Assembly (NCBI GenBank): GCA_905221605.1
Contig: CAJNDS010002284.1
Coordinates: 404,175 to 468,174, forward strand
Length of the DNA stretch: 64,000 bases
Source of the DNA: Symbiodinium natans
Lineage: Eukaryota; Sar; Dinophyceae; Suessiales; Symbiodiniaceae
Reading direction: 5' to 3'
Shown here: piece by piece, positions 12,227 through 22,839 of the stretch
How the letters are laid out: the number at the start of each line of letters is the position of its first letter
How positions within the stretch are numbered: position 1 is the first letter of the stretch
Position numbers and translations under genes: made by a program
Notes under the pieces: generated by a model
Told to the model about the DNA's origin: nothing
The model's input: the letters and a program-made list of their open reading frames with translations, nothing else
Database searches by the model: none

Positions 12227-12290
12227 TGAACCCTACACCCTAAACCCTAAACCCTGAACCCCAAACCCCAAACCCTAAACCCTAAACCCA
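12227..12290 (-). repeat. CCCTAAA tract
   Basis: CCCTAAA with CCCCAAA and CCCTGAA variants, 110 bp from a TTTAGGG tract of the opposite orientation. Confidence 0.8.
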
Positions 12291-12398
12291 AAGAAAAACC
12301 CAGAAACATGCTTTCTCCTAGGCCTTGCTTCGACTGCGCCCGCCGCGACTCCGTGTATGCAAGCTCCGAGCCAAGCCGCCTTGCGCCAAAAGAGGCCC

Positions 12399-12486
12399 CT
12401 AGGGTTTAGGGTTTAGGGTTTAGGGTTTAGGGTTTAGGGTTTAGGGTTTAGGGTTTAGGGTTTAGGGTTTAGGGTTTAGGGTTTAG
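12399..12486 (+). repeat. TTTAGGG tract
   Basis: About twelve exact TTTAGGG heptamers. Confidence 0.9.
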
Positions 12487-12612
12487 TTTTGAGGATCTAG
12501 GCTTCCAGAAAGGCCTGAAGGTTGCTGGGCACAGGTTCTGAGCTTTCAGGAAGGCCTCATGACCTACCCACATCCCCCAAAGCCCGAACCCTTTCTTTCA
12601 GGGCTGGAAAAA

Positions 12613-12732
12613 CTTACTTGGAGGTTCATGGGAACTTATAAGTAGGGGTGATACGTACCCAGATAAGGCTATAGCCATAGTTACCATACTTGTAAAAACC
12701 TACTGATAAGTGCCCATGAACCTCCAAGTAGG
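12613..12732. mobile_element. TIR-B element, best copy
   Basis: The left end (12613-12646, CTTACTTGGAGGTTCATGGG and onward) and the right end (12699-12732) are inverted copies of each other over about 34 bp with only a few differences. The interior carries GTACCCAGATAAGGCTATAG and CCATAGTTACCATACTTGTA. It is 120 bp long with no coding capacity, so it is a MITE-like element. The target duplication is not clear. This copy defines the family. Confidence 0.75.
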
Positions 12733-13872
12733 AATCCCACACAGCCCCTGAAACTCGCCGACACCTGAGCCGACCCGCCTCGCTGCCGTCTCGGCTGCGC
12801 TGCCGAGCGTGGCCAGCGCCGCCCAGGCGGCGCGGCGCTCGCCGCGGAGAAGGCGGCGGAGTACGAGGGCGAGAGCGGCCTGGCTCGAGATGAGGGATCG
12901 ACGGAACTCCAACCAAAAATCTACTGAAGAGGCTTCGGGTTTAGGGCTTTTGGGTTTGGGGCTTTTAAACCCAGGGCTTTCGAATGCCGAGGCCGGGTGC
13001 AGGGGGTGCTTCGAAGCCCTGGAAGGACAGCAGAGACTCCTGGACAAGCCGACGTGAATCGGTTCTGACCCTCCCTCTCTGTCCCCGAAAGCATCGCCTC
13101 CTGCAGCTCCCAAACACCTGCGAAAGCCAGGCGAAGTCGAGCCGCACCGGCCTCAGTGCTGGTTCTATCATTGTACGATGATGTTGTAATATGATATAAT
13201 TCTATCGTATTGGTACATTGCTATAGATGACACAATTACTACTTTATTGTTCATCGGACTCTTTAAGCCCAAAAACTGCTCAGGGCTTCGGACTTTTGGC
13301 ACGCCTCTTTGCAGCCCAGCTGCATGTGCCCCAGGCACAGAAGGCATTTGATCTGTCCTGGGCTCACATCGATGCGTCGACAGCTAGATGGTGGCTCCGC
13401 TCAGCGTCTTCCCTTTTGGGGCCCTGGGCTTTACGGTAGAGTCCCGGTAGAGCACCCCCAACCTTTCTGGCACTCGTCCTGACCGAGGCGTCGACCCCTC
13501 ACCCAATGCCTCCTTTCGAAACGAAAGCGTCATCGGAGCTCTTGCCCCTTGAAAAGTCCCGAGGCAAACTCTCAAGCACTGTGTTGCCCGTCCAAGTGTC
13601 TGGAGAATGGACAGGATGGATGTGCAAAGGCTCCTCGCCTGACAGGTGCTACCCCAAGTTGAGGGGCCCGTGGACGAAAATTCTAGCGAGTCCGGATTCG
13701 GCCTTCAGGTGCAGAGGTTAGGCCCCTTTGAGGGGTCCACAAAATAAGAGCGCGCCCCATAAAGGCAGAAAAAAAACCGAAGAAGCTGCCTGAGCTTCCA
13801 CGGCCACGAAGAAGTCCGAGGCCAAAGAGCTCACACGAAGACCACCTCCCCCGGACTCTTACCCTCTCTGAC
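12733..13872. other. Unique stretch, GC-rich then AT-rich
   Basis: 12,780-12,900 is strongly GC-rich and 13,160-13,260 is AT-rich with ATGAT/TATCG triplet-like texture. Frames up to 137 codons occur (12700-13113 minus) but overlap the TIR-B end and plus-strand frames, so I do not call a gene. Confidence 0.45.
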
Positions 13873-13972
13873 CTACTTGGTAAGTAGGGTTTATCAGTAC
13901 CCTAAATAAGGCTATAAGCATAGTTGCCACAACTTATAACCCTACATACAAGTGCCCATGCACCTCCAAGTA
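13873..13972. mobile_element. TIR-B element, copy 4 (left arm shortened)
   Basis: The element begins CTACTTGG and ends GTGCCCATGCACCTCCAAGTA. The interior CCCTAAATAAGGCTATAAGCATAGTTGCC matches the family in order. The left arm lacks the AGGTTCATGGG part. Confidence 0.6.
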
Positions 13973-14631
13973 CTCCATCAGACCGCATCAGACCAAGTCG
14001 ACTGCCTCACGTATCGCAGCCTCCTCCTTCTAGCAGAAAACTACACTAACAAAAATGCAGAGACTCTGCACCCTGAAAAGTTTATAGGGTCTAAGGGAAG
14101 GTTGCTGCGAATACTCGCTTACCTAAGACAAACATGGGGAAGCGTGTGTGCAAGTATAAGAAGACACTGTGACAACATAAAAGCAAGTATTAGAAGTTAC
14201 ATACAGACAATCGGAAGTGTCTTCAGAGGTTGGGGAAGCCCTCAACTCCCCGCCCTCAACTCCCCCCCCCACAAGAAAACCTAATATGATATTAATCAAT
14301 ACAGAAAAGAAACCAACAAGATCTGAGCTTCAGGGCTGAGGGGTTAGTGACTCCCCTTTCAGAGCATGCAGGGGACTCAGCATCTTATTGCCATGATTGC
14401 CAGAGGGCGGCCCGGGGGGGGGGGGGGGGGGGGGGTCCGGAGGGGGGGCTGATCTCACGTTGATATGTAGGGCTCAGATTCAGGTGGGGATGATAAAGGG
14501 ATGACAGTTTTGAGTTAGGGCTTCTGTATTGCTTGGGGGTTGGCTGCTCAGATAGGCACATCTTAAAAGCTTCTGGAGCCCGAACCTTACATGGTCGCTA
14601 GAGAGGACCCACGCCAAGTCAGAAAGGCATA
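13973..14631. other. Unique stretch with a 22-base G-run
   Basis: A frame of 110 codons (13952-14284 +) starts inside the TIR-B element and contains a two-fold repeat (GCAAGTATAAGAAG / GCAAGTATTAGAAG about 34 bp apart), so I treat it as non-genic. A run of 22 G lies at 14414-14435. Confidence 0.45.
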
Positions 14632-14738
14632 GGGGCGTTTACGAAAATAGGGGACCTCCAACATAGATCCCAAATACTAGGATCCCCTTCTTATAAGGAC
14701 CCCAATACGGTATACCCCTGATTTCGGAAACCCCCCCC
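14632..14738. mobile_element. TIR-C element, best copy
   Basis: The left end GTTTACGAAAATAGGGGACC and the reverse complement of the right end GGTTTCCGAAATCAGGGGTA are clearly related inverted repeats. Between them lie AGATCCCAAATACTAGGATCC and CCTTCTTATAAGGACCCC. This copy defines the family; in reverse complement it aligns block by block with the repeats at 1-88 and 15,905-15,987. It is non-coding. Confidence 0.65.
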
Positions 14739-15214
14739 ATATCCATGCACCAAGCTGGGCTGAAAGCTTGGGAGATTGCGACAAGCTGCCGCCTTTTTTC
14801 CTGCCCATGCTACCCAGGGCGAGCTGCTTTGCAGCTGCCAGGCTCACATCGTTAACAACGAGAGCTGTGCTAGAAATCCACAAGCCCCGCCAAAGCTGGG
14901 AAGTGCCATCTTGCCTCCTTTAGGCAAACGGTGGCTTCGCAGCTGAGACATGAACTCAAGAGGCCCTAGATGTGGCCGTGATGTGCGCTTAAGCCCCGAA
15001 AGAGCCCTTGGTGGCCCTAAGTTTATGAAGAGCCCTTCAGCAACCCTTGATAACCCTAAATACCCTGAAGAAGGGTCTCTCACTTGGCCTGGTAACCCAG
15101 CCAGCCATGGGCCTTGGCAACGGCGAACCGGTTGGCCCAGTCCTTGCCTCAGTCTCAAAGGCGCGGCGCTTGGGGCTGGAAGCATCAGGGCTTAAAAGCT
15201 TGGGTTGACAAACT

Positions 15215-15400
15215 TGGAGAGAGAGAGAGAGAGAGCGAGAGAGAAAGAAAGAGAAAGAGAAAGAGAAGAGAAAGAGAAAGAGAAAGAGAAACAGGAAGAG
15301 AAAGAGAAAGAGAAGGAGAAAGGGAACGAGATAGAGATAGAGACAGGGAAAGGGACAGGGAAAGTGAACGACAAAGAGAAAGAGCGAGCGAGTGAGAGCG
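15215..15400 (+). repeat. (GA)n / (GAAA)n purine tract
   Basis: About 185 bp of almost pure purine. Both strands read through as long low-complexity frames (R/E-rich and S/L-rich), which are artefacts. A pyrimidine counterpart lies at 48,190. Confidence 0.9.
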
Positions 15401-15904
15401 AAAAGCCAAAAACCTGGAATTCACGAATAAGTCATAGTGCATACAAACACCTACACTCCATACCTTAGACATTGGCCTCGGCGGCTCTGAGCTGGGGCCA
15501 CACCCCACACCCGGGATTAGGGTCGGGTTCCCAAAATCCCAAACCTCCCACCCACGCAATCAACTGAGGCCCTGGCAGATGCTGTTGCCTTGTGCGTCGC
15601 ACTCTTGGGCGCAAGGGTTGCCTGTCAATATTTATGGGGAGGGTGCCCAAAGATCTCGAGGGTTGAGGGCTTAGGGATGTTTTGACCCTCAACCTAAGGC
15701 ACGAGAGGGTCCCCAAGTGAGCCCCAGTTTACGGAACCTACCTTGTGAAGCTTCTTGGGCAAGCCAGGGGGGAGGAGGGCTCGAGTATCTTTGATTTTGA
15801 ACTTTTCGTAAAGGGAACCGAAGTTCTCAACTGAGAATGCGACTCAAGGACCCTTCTTAAGGGATCCTCGCAACTAGATGGGGGGGGGCTCCCGAACTTG
15901 GGGG

Positions 15905-15987
15905 GGCACCTTGTTGGGGTCCGTATTCTGAGGGAATCCTACTACTTTGGGGTCTATATTAGGGGTCCCCTATTTTCGTAAATGCAC
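15905..15987. repeat. TIR-C repeat
   Basis: The order TTGGGGTCCGTATTCTGAGG, GAATCCTACTACTTTGGGG, TCTATATTAGGGGTCCCC and TATTTTCGTAAATGC matches the reverse complement of the 14.6-kb copy over its whole length. Confidence 0.6.
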
Positions 15988-16176
15988 GTTACTTGCGTAA
16001 CTATGTGAGAAACCCTAGACACTAAACCCTAAAGCCTGGACGATAAACGCAAATGGGGACTTGAACGGAGAAAGAAGAGGCCTTCCAAACAGCTGCAGCC
16101 CTCACCGCGTGTGGCGGCCGACTTCACGCCAGCAAAGTTCTGCTTCGCCTTCTCCTCGTGCAGAGCTTCAAAGTCT

Positions 16177-16285
16177 GGGGTTTAGGGTCTTGGGTATTGG
16201 GTTTAGGGTTGAGGGTTTAGGGTTTAGGGTTTAGGGTTTAGGGTTTAGGGTTTAGGGTTTAGGGTTTAGGGTTTAGGGTTTAGGG
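16177..16285 (+). repeat. TTTAGGG tract
   Basis: About ten exact heptamers preceded by decayed ones. Confidence 0.88.
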
Positions 16286-16377
16286 AATTTTGGGGGCATT
16301 TGGGGTCCTGAAGGGGGCAGCTTTCTTCGAACCCGGTCGCGAGAAAGGGGCTGGGTCTGCCCTTGAACAACCACACT

Positions 16378-16473
16378 GGGATGTCCCTCCTATGCCAACA
16401 GTCCTAAATGTAAATTCTGGTACCCTATTATACTCCCGATTAAGGACTGCGAATAAAAGGGTGGAACATCCCA
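16378..16473. mobile_element. TIR-A element, copy 1, with 5-bp target duplication ACACT
   Basis: A 96-bp element begins GGGATGTCCCTCC and ends GTGGAACATCCCA. It is flanked on both sides by ACACT (16373-16377 and 16474-16478). Inside the ends, CCAACAGTCCTAAAT pairs with ATTAAGGACTGCGAA, so the inverted repeat extends about 30 bp. It is non-coding. The same size and ends recur at 19,065 and 52,061. Confidence 0.75.
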
Positions 16474-16552
16474 ACACTTTGGGGTCTGTGTCCCACCCCC
16501 CATGCTCAAAGTTCCTGGGTTGTTCTACCCTTTCTATTCTAGGAGTCCATGT

Positions 16553-16634
16553 TACATAGGACCTCCATGGTACAGGAGGCCCTTATAATCAAGACCCCAA
16601 TGAGGTTCCCCGTGTTTCGGAAACCCCCATATAA
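16553..16634. repeat. TIR-C repeat
   Basis: The reverse complement reads GGGGGTTTCCGAAACACGGG, ATTGGGGTCTTGATTATAAG, GGCCTCC, which follows the family order. It starts 75 bp after a TIR-A copy. Confidence 0.5.
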
Positions 16635-18795
16635 GCCTCTGTATTCGAAGCCCTAGTACACCAAACTGAACCCTTAAAGCCCCACCCCCCCCCAATCTCG
16701 AGACTGACTTGCATGCCCCGGGCGCCTGGGACTTGAGGAATTCCGTCCTCACAAGGCGTGAGTTTAGGGTTTAGGGTTTAGGCTTATGGTTTAGGGCTAA
16801 ACCCGGAGCCCCAGATCCGAAACCCTGATCCCCAAACCCGTGCCGAGTCGCTCATCTTCTTCCACAAAAACCTTGGGCGGAGGTAGGGGTGGGGGTTCAT
16901 GGGGGCTTATGGGCGTGGTGGACCTGCATCTGTTTGCCCTCTGCTGATGTCGGGAGGTCGTGGCGCTTCAGGGAAGAAGAGGGCGCTTCTGCTGTGTGGG
17001 GAACTTGAGAAAGCCAGCAACAAGAAAACAGGAACCGGAGGATGGAGGCAACCCGCCGAGGAACACCGCGACAACGGAGTGGTAAAGCATGGCAAGTGAC
17101 AGGTCTGGAGAAGCGACGCCAGCGGCGATGGCGACGAGTAATTACAGAGCATACAGGCATTCAGATGCATCTGGGAAATTGGTGCGTGAAGCATGCCAAA
17201 GACAGGAGGACATCCCCTGGAAGAACACAACGCTGCAAAGCGCGAGAAGGCAACGAGAGACCAGCAAACAAAATAATCAAAAAGCACTTTAGGGTTCGGG
17301 GTGGAAAAAAGAAACGCCCTCTTTCTAACTTGCTAACATGCTGAGGAGCAAAGTAGGTCTCGCCTGCCTCCAGATCGTGGAAAGTCCCCAGTGGCTCCTC
17401 GAAGATGTAGGGAAAAACCTGGCTGCTTCGCAAGAAGAGGGCTTCGGGGTCCAGGGCTGGAGGCTTCGTTGCGAGCTGGATCCCCTCCCCCCCCCGCAAG
17501 CTCATCCCTTGCAAGGGGGATCGCTCTGCCATGCTGCGCTGTGCTAAGGGCTCTTTCCGGGAGGTCTGTGACTTGATTGGTGGCGTTCGAGGGCTTCTGT
17601 GGGAGGATTCAGGCTGTGGGCCGGGGGCTGATGGCGAGCACACCGGAACGTTTGCAAGGCTTAAACACGTACGTAGGGGGCTTTACAGGGTAAGGAGGGA
17701 TCAGGGTTTAGTTTTGGTTGAGGGCAGCCTGTTGCCTCCAGGCTGTGAAATTACCGGTTGAGGGTGGACACTTGCAAGGGCTTTGGCAGATTTGCTGCGG
17801 TCAGACCTGTGCACCTGCGAGAGGTCAATTCTTTTTCTCCCGCCGTGGCGTCTCCGAAACTCTTCGCTTTCGGCTGGCCCCGTATGGGCTGGGCGCCAAC
17901 AGAATCCCGCAGAATTTCAAAGGTGGGGGGGGGTGCGGGGGAGGGGCGGGAATCGAGCCCAATTTCCCACACGAAGTCGTCTTTAACATGTTCTTACCTC
18001 CAAAAGCTAGAAAACAAATATGTGTGCACGTTACCACTCCAGCGTGGGAACCCCAAAGTTGCTCAAGCATTTGGATAGGTATGATATGGTATGATGTATG
18101 TTGGTTTTACGACCGGCAAGGCGATTTCGGGTGGGGCGAAGGGCTTCAAGCGCCCCAGGCCTCGCCGGCGCTCTCCACCTTGTACTTCTCCTCGCTCAAC
18201 TGAGGTCTGGGTTTCGCTGAATGCCCTAAACAACCTGTTTAGGGCCTTCAGGACTTCAAACCCAAAAACTTTCGGGATCCGATGCCCCATACTTGGGGTG
18301 AGGACACCATCCCTGTTCTCTGTATCAGCCGCACAGCCAGCCTCAGCTCTACTGGCTGCTCCCTAGTTAAACCCCCCCCCCCTCAAAAAAAAAATAAAAA
18401 AAAAATGAAACCCCCTGAACGCCCCAAATCCCCTGAAGCGTGGCGAGACGTCTCCTCGGCATTCTTGTGGCTCAAGTGGATCTTGCAGCCCGGCATCACG
18501 TCCGAGAGGCAGTACGTCCTGAGAGCAACAACCAAGCTTCGGGGGTGCCGGGCTTGGGACTCAAGAGGTCTTAATCGCAATGAATCTGCCGATGCTGACC
18601 ACAATCAACGGTTACAGTACTGCGAACTGCAAACAAAAAAGAAAGGGACAAAACAAGCAGTGCTTCAGCACGTCATCTAAAGAAGTCCCAACAAGCAGAA
18701 CGCCCACAAGGGCCCTTAGGAGGCCGTCTCGCAACCTCAGGGCCCCGCTCGTCGATCTCCGCGGCCGTGATTTGCCCATCCTGAATGCTTCGGGT
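16635..18795. other. Unique stretch, no gene recognised
   Basis: Many frames of 100-160 codons lie on both strands (largest 17161-17643 minus and 17718-18203 plus), overlapping each other without a recognisable domain. A C-run and an A-rich stretch lie at 18,371-18,405. Frames of this length are expected by chance in stop-poor DNA. Confidence 0.4.
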
Positions 18796-18925
18796 GGGGG
18801 GGGGGGGGGTGGGGTAGGGCATTTTTATTACAAAAAAACAATCGTGATACTAGCAATAAGAAAGAAATACTTAGTGATACTAACAATAGCAAGAATACTC
18901 GGCATAAGACGATGAATCATGCAAA
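18796..18925 (+). repeat. G-run followed by a decayed triplet repeat
   Basis: Fourteen G (18796-18809) are followed, after a short TTTTTATTAC stretch, by about 85 bp of in-phase triplets dominated by GAT ACT A(A/G)C AAT AAG. The same arrangement, larger, occurs at 44,074-44,516. Confidence 0.55.
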
Positions 18926-19064
18926 CAAGAATACGAGCAATGGCCTTGATCGGGAACTTCTCGTCGTACATGCTGTACTTCCTCGGCCCCATCCCCCGTT
19001 CCGCAGGCTTCGGGCTCAGGGTCTGGTTGGCGTTTGCTTAGGGTGGCATTTGAGGATTGAGGTT

Positions 19065-19162
19065 GGGATGTTCCCCCTTCTACTCAATCGGGATTCGAGT
19101 ACCCCCCACCCCCCCCATTATAACCCAGACTAAGGACTGCTGGTATAAGGGGGAACATCCTG
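19065..19162. mobile_element. TIR-A element, copy 2, with target duplication AGGTT
   Basis: 98 bp, beginning GGGATGTTCCCCCTTCTACT and ending AGGGGGAACATCCTG. AGGTT flanks it at 19060-19064 and 19163-19167. The inner arm ACTAAGGACTGCTGGTATAA matches copies 1 and 4. Confidence 0.75.
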
Positions 19163-19167
19163 AGGTT

Positions 19168-20381
19168 GAGAGCTTTGGAGTGGCGTGGGGTTGTGGGCTT
19201 GGGGAGTCTGAGCGTTGGTCTTTGCCTTGGGACCTTCAGGTTAAGGTGCCATCAAAGGCCTTTGCAGCCAAAACACAGCACCACGTCGCCATTGGCCTCT
19301 CACTGCAGAGCAAGGAGCGCTTCAGGTGCACCACAAGGGACAGCAATCACAGTTGAGAACAACCCCGGATCAACGCGTCTGAGCCCCCCCCCGAACTCCC
19401 CTACCGTAAACAATACCCTAGAAAAAGGAAAAGTCCCTGGTCGGCATCCCCCCCCCCCTCCCTCCCCGAACAGACAGCAGGCGCCGCGTCGCCTTAGCCT
19501 TCTTCCGCTGCCGCTCCTGCAGGCACAGGCCGACGGGTATAGGGTAGAGAGTGTAGCAGGAAACAGAGCTTCTATGTGTATCCCAATGCTGACAGCAGGT
19601 TGTAAGCTATAAACTATAAGCTTCCAAAGAAGCTGATGTGTTCAGAGGAAACTGCAGTTCGGTGTTGGCAGTCTCGTGCGCGAGGGCCTGCTGCTTGTGT
19701 GCGCAATCCAAGGGTGGTCGAGAGTGGGGGGGCGTGGGATTGGGATGAAAGGGATTCGCAACAATTGAACCCCCCATCCCCCCAAACAAAAGGCTTAGAT
19801 TAGCAGATTAGCCTGGATATCAGACATCCACCCTGCTCCTCTTCCGCAGATGCTTCTGCTTGCTTCCGCTCCTGGGAAATATCAGTCCAGGGATACAAAG
19901 CCCGAAAACCCAATCTCGGCCCCTCCCACCAAAGACCAAGTCCTACACCCTAACAGAAGAGACTCTGGAAGCTCTGAAACAAAGAAACACATCCCAAGAC
20001 CCCCCCCCCGCCCGAGAATGCCTTGCATGTTGTCCCAGAAAGCCGCTTGCTGCTCAAAAACCAGGTCTTGCACATCAACCAGACGTCTGTTCATGAGGAT
20101 TTCTCGGGTGCCCCGCATGGGCAATTGATGTTTGCTTCTGGTTGCTGGTTGCCCACAGCTAAACCTAGACACTGGCGCTCTCCCAGAATAACGTCCAGAT
20201 GGCCACATCCACCCAGACCTCATACTCCCCACTGCCCCCTGAGGCTACCTAAGCTTCCCGAAGGTTCTCTAGTAACCCTGGACCCTAAACCTCCCCTGAA
20301 CCCCCGTAAGGACCCGATAAAGCTTGCACGCCGCAACAGGAGCTCCTCCTCCAGTTTGGCCGCCTCCTCTTCCTGGGGGAT
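19168..20381. other. Unique stretch, no gene recognised
   Basis: Overlapping frames up to 153 codons occur on both strands. Two C-runs lie at 19,386-19,392 and 19,449-19,458. Nothing here supports a gene call. Confidence 0.4.
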
Positions 20382-20433
20382 TGGTTTAGGGTTTAGGGTT
20401 TGGGGTTTAGGGTTTAGGGTTTCGGGTTTAGGC
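20382..20433 (+). repeat. Short TTTAGGG tract
   Basis: Six heptamers, some TTTGGGG or TTTCGGG. Confidence 0.75.
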
Positions 20434-20755
20434 GTTGGGGGCCAGGGAGTTCAAGGGAATCACCGCCAGAAGCCCCTGAATTAAAACCCTCAAGCGCTCC
20501 GAAAGACTCCTTCAACCCCGAAAGCCCTGCACAAAACCCCCGAAAACGCTACATCAACACCGAAAGACCTCCAAAACCTTAATGCCCCCCTAAACCAACA
20601 CCAACACCTATTAAACCTCATCCATGATGCGTCCCCTAACCCAAGCCCCTATAACCCTTCCGAGCCTTCTTCTTTGCCTCCTCCGACGCCTTCTCCGACG
20701 CCTTCTCTGCCTCCTGAAGCCCCCAAAACGACCCCGGAAAGCCTATCAAAAACCT

Positions 20756-21253
20756 ATAGGGTTTAGGGTTGAGGGTTGAGGGTTTAGGGTTTAGGGTATT
20801 GGGTTTAGGGTGTAGGGTTTAGGGCATATACTGAATCCCCAGAAGAACCTGTAAAGGCCGTACACACACAAACCCTAAACAGACCCTGTGAAACCCTACC
20901 CCAAGGAAACCCTATAAAAAAAAACCCTGCGAACCCCAAACCCTAAATCCCAAACCCCTAACACCAACCCCCCAAACCCTAAACCACAAACCCCAAACCC
21001 TAAACCACAAACCCAAACCTCAGACCCCAAACCCTAAACCCTAAACCCCAAACCCTAAACCCTAAACCCTAAACCCTAAACTTAGACCCAGAATTCCCCA
21101 CCTCTTCCGGCGCCTCCTTCTTTGCCTCCTCGGCTTTCTGCTCGTCCTGGAAACCGAGACCCTGAAAGCCCTGAACCAAAGGTTGGGGGTTAGGGTTTTA
21201 GGGTTTAGGGTTTAGGGTTTGGGGTTTAGGGTTCAGGTTTCAGGGTTTAGGGT
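20756..21253. repeat. Cluster of decayed telomere-like tracts on both strands
   Basis: 20756-20825 is TTTAGGG/TTGAGGG; 20865-21083 is CCCTAAA with many CCCCAAA and CCACAAA variants; 21184-21253 is TTTAGGG with TTCAGGG. Orientation changes twice within 500 bp. The stretch 20434-20755 before it is unique DNA with CCTTCTCCGACGCC repeats near 20,680 and no gene. Confidence 0.75.
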
Positions 21254-21934
21254 TCCTAAACTCCCCATCCCAAAACCGGCCAAAGCCGCCAAGTTCCCTA
21301 AATCTCCTGCTTTCCCTACCGTACATCCCCTAAACCCGCTGTTGTCGGAATGATCCACGAGAAGCCGGGCGAGCAACATGTCGAGTTGATGTCCGCCCTT
21401 GAGTAAGGAATAAACCTTAACTTATATGTAACCTCAAAAGGGTTAAGGGTTTAGGGGTTAGGGTAACATACCTTAATTCATGAAAGGGTTTAGCGCTTAG
21501 GGGAACAAACCATTTTATATAACCTTGAAAGGGTTGAGGGTGGAGGGTTTAGGGTTTAGGCGAAGAGACCTTTGTCACATGGCCCACTTCCGAAGATCAA
21601 AGCATATCCGTTGGGCAGTTTCACTTTCCTGCCAGATAAGGCATGCAATTGTGCAATGACTCGCAGATGACTGCAGGGCTGTCCAACTATACGCAGGACT
21701 CTCAGCCTTCCTTTTCGGGTTGTTTGAGGGCCTTTGCAAGACTAGAAGCCCCTGTGGCCCTAAACCCTAAAAGCTCTAAACCCTAAACCCTAAACCTGGT
21801 CCGGAACCTTCCGCCCCCCCAAACCCAAAGGGCGGAGGCCCCAAGCGCCCACGCCTCCTTGCGCAAGGCCTTCGCGGCGACGGCCCCTGCACCAGCAGGC
21901 GACGTCGGCGCCGCCTGCGGAGTCACACGACGTT

Positions 21935-22090
21935 CTTAAATCTAAGGTTCCAGGTATGGGCCCTTAATGTTGGCCCCTTGCTATAGAACCCTTATATACA
22001 CGATGAATAATAAGGGCCATTACTTCGGATCCCTATAAACAAGGTTCAGGGACCATACTAAGGGCCCATGGTTCCGCCCTTAGATTAAAG
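21935..22090. mobile_element. TIR-E element, about 155 bp
   Basis: The left end CTTAAATCTAAGG ... GGTATGGGCCCTTA and the reverse complement of the right end CTTTAATCTAAGG ... CCATGGGCCCTTA form an inverted repeat of about 35 bp with a few indels. The interior contains ATAGAACCCTTATATACACG and TAAGGGCCATTACTTCGGAT. I see one copy only, with no coding capacity. Confidence 0.5.
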
Positions 22091-22387
22091 GTGCCGGGGT
22101 CGCTTGTGGTCCCGAACGGTGGTGTTGGGGGGATTGGTTCTTCGGTGTTTTGAAGATGTCTTGGACCGGACTTTCTTGGGATGGGTGTTGGCATGCCCCA
22201 GATTCCAGCCCTGAGTCTTCCAAGCCCGCAAAGCCTGAACTCTGCAATCTCAACTACAGCCTGCACTTTCGAATCTACCCCCAAAAACCCTTCCCCCCAA
22301 AACCCCTGCACTCGGAGCTCTGAACCCCATCCCCACACCCGAGGCTTGGCACCTCCAGCTTGCCCCCCCCCCCCCCCTGCCCCCCCT

Positions 22388-22553
22388 TGGTTCTTAGTAG
22401 GGTATGAGGGAATGAGGTACTCTATACAATCCCTTCAAGGGTGTCTTGAGGGCCCTCATTCCTCCATTCCCTGCTAAGAACCTGAGGTACCCTATACAAT
22501 CCCTTAAAGGGTATGTTTAAGGCCCTAATTCCCTCATTCCCTGCTAAGAACCC
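22388..22553. mobile_element. TIR-D element with an internal 70-bp tandem duplication
   Basis: The left end TGGTTCTTAGTAGGGTATGA is inverted relative to the right end (CATTCCCTGCTAAGAACCCA). Between them a 70-bp unit is present twice (22414-22483 and 22484-22553), each starting GAGGTAC and ending CCCTGCTAAGAACC. It is non-coding. A second, undivided copy lies at 56,890. The element abuts a histone-H1-like fragment. Confidence 0.65.
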
Positions 22554-22839
22554 AGGGGAGTCTTCTCCGAGCCTTGGCAGCGGACTTGGCCGCCGGCTTG
22601 GCCGCCGCCGGCTTGGCCGCGGCCGCCTTGGCCGGCGCCTCTTCGTGCTGCTTGGGCTGTGGCTGCAGGGCATTCCCCAACACTTGTTTACCACATAGTT
22701 GTTCACATAATTTCGTCTTGCGTTTAGTCTTCTTCTTGGCAGAATATGACTTAGTCTTACTTTTCCTCGTATTTATGTTTGGCATAAACTCCCCATTCAA
22801 TGCAGCCTTCGCCGCTGCCTTCGCGGCTTTGGGCGGCAT
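22554..22839 (-). pseudogene. Histone H1-like / basic chromatin protein fragment
   Basis: The minus-strand frame starts MPPKAAKAAAKAA and, after an AT-richer lysine-rich middle (SKTKSYSAKKKTKRKTK), continues PAKAAAAKPAAAKPAAKS with AAKARRR. Proline-spaced lysine/alanine repeats of this kind are typical of histone H1 tails and of dinoflagellate histone-like basic proteins; no globular domain is visible. The frame then runs straight into the TIR-D element, so the 3' part is lost or displaced. The AT-rich middle (about 22,660-22,800) could be an intron rather than coding, since its codon use differs from the GC-rich ends. A chance low-complexity frame is the alternative. Confidence 0.35.

Noticed and set aside
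15114-15559. Long charged (R/E) and S/L-rich frames on both strands
   Set aside because: They are translations of a (GA)n tract.
18467-18476. Spliced-leader-like GTGGCTCAAG
   Set aside because: Only 9 of 10 bases match and nothing upstream extends it; expected by chance.
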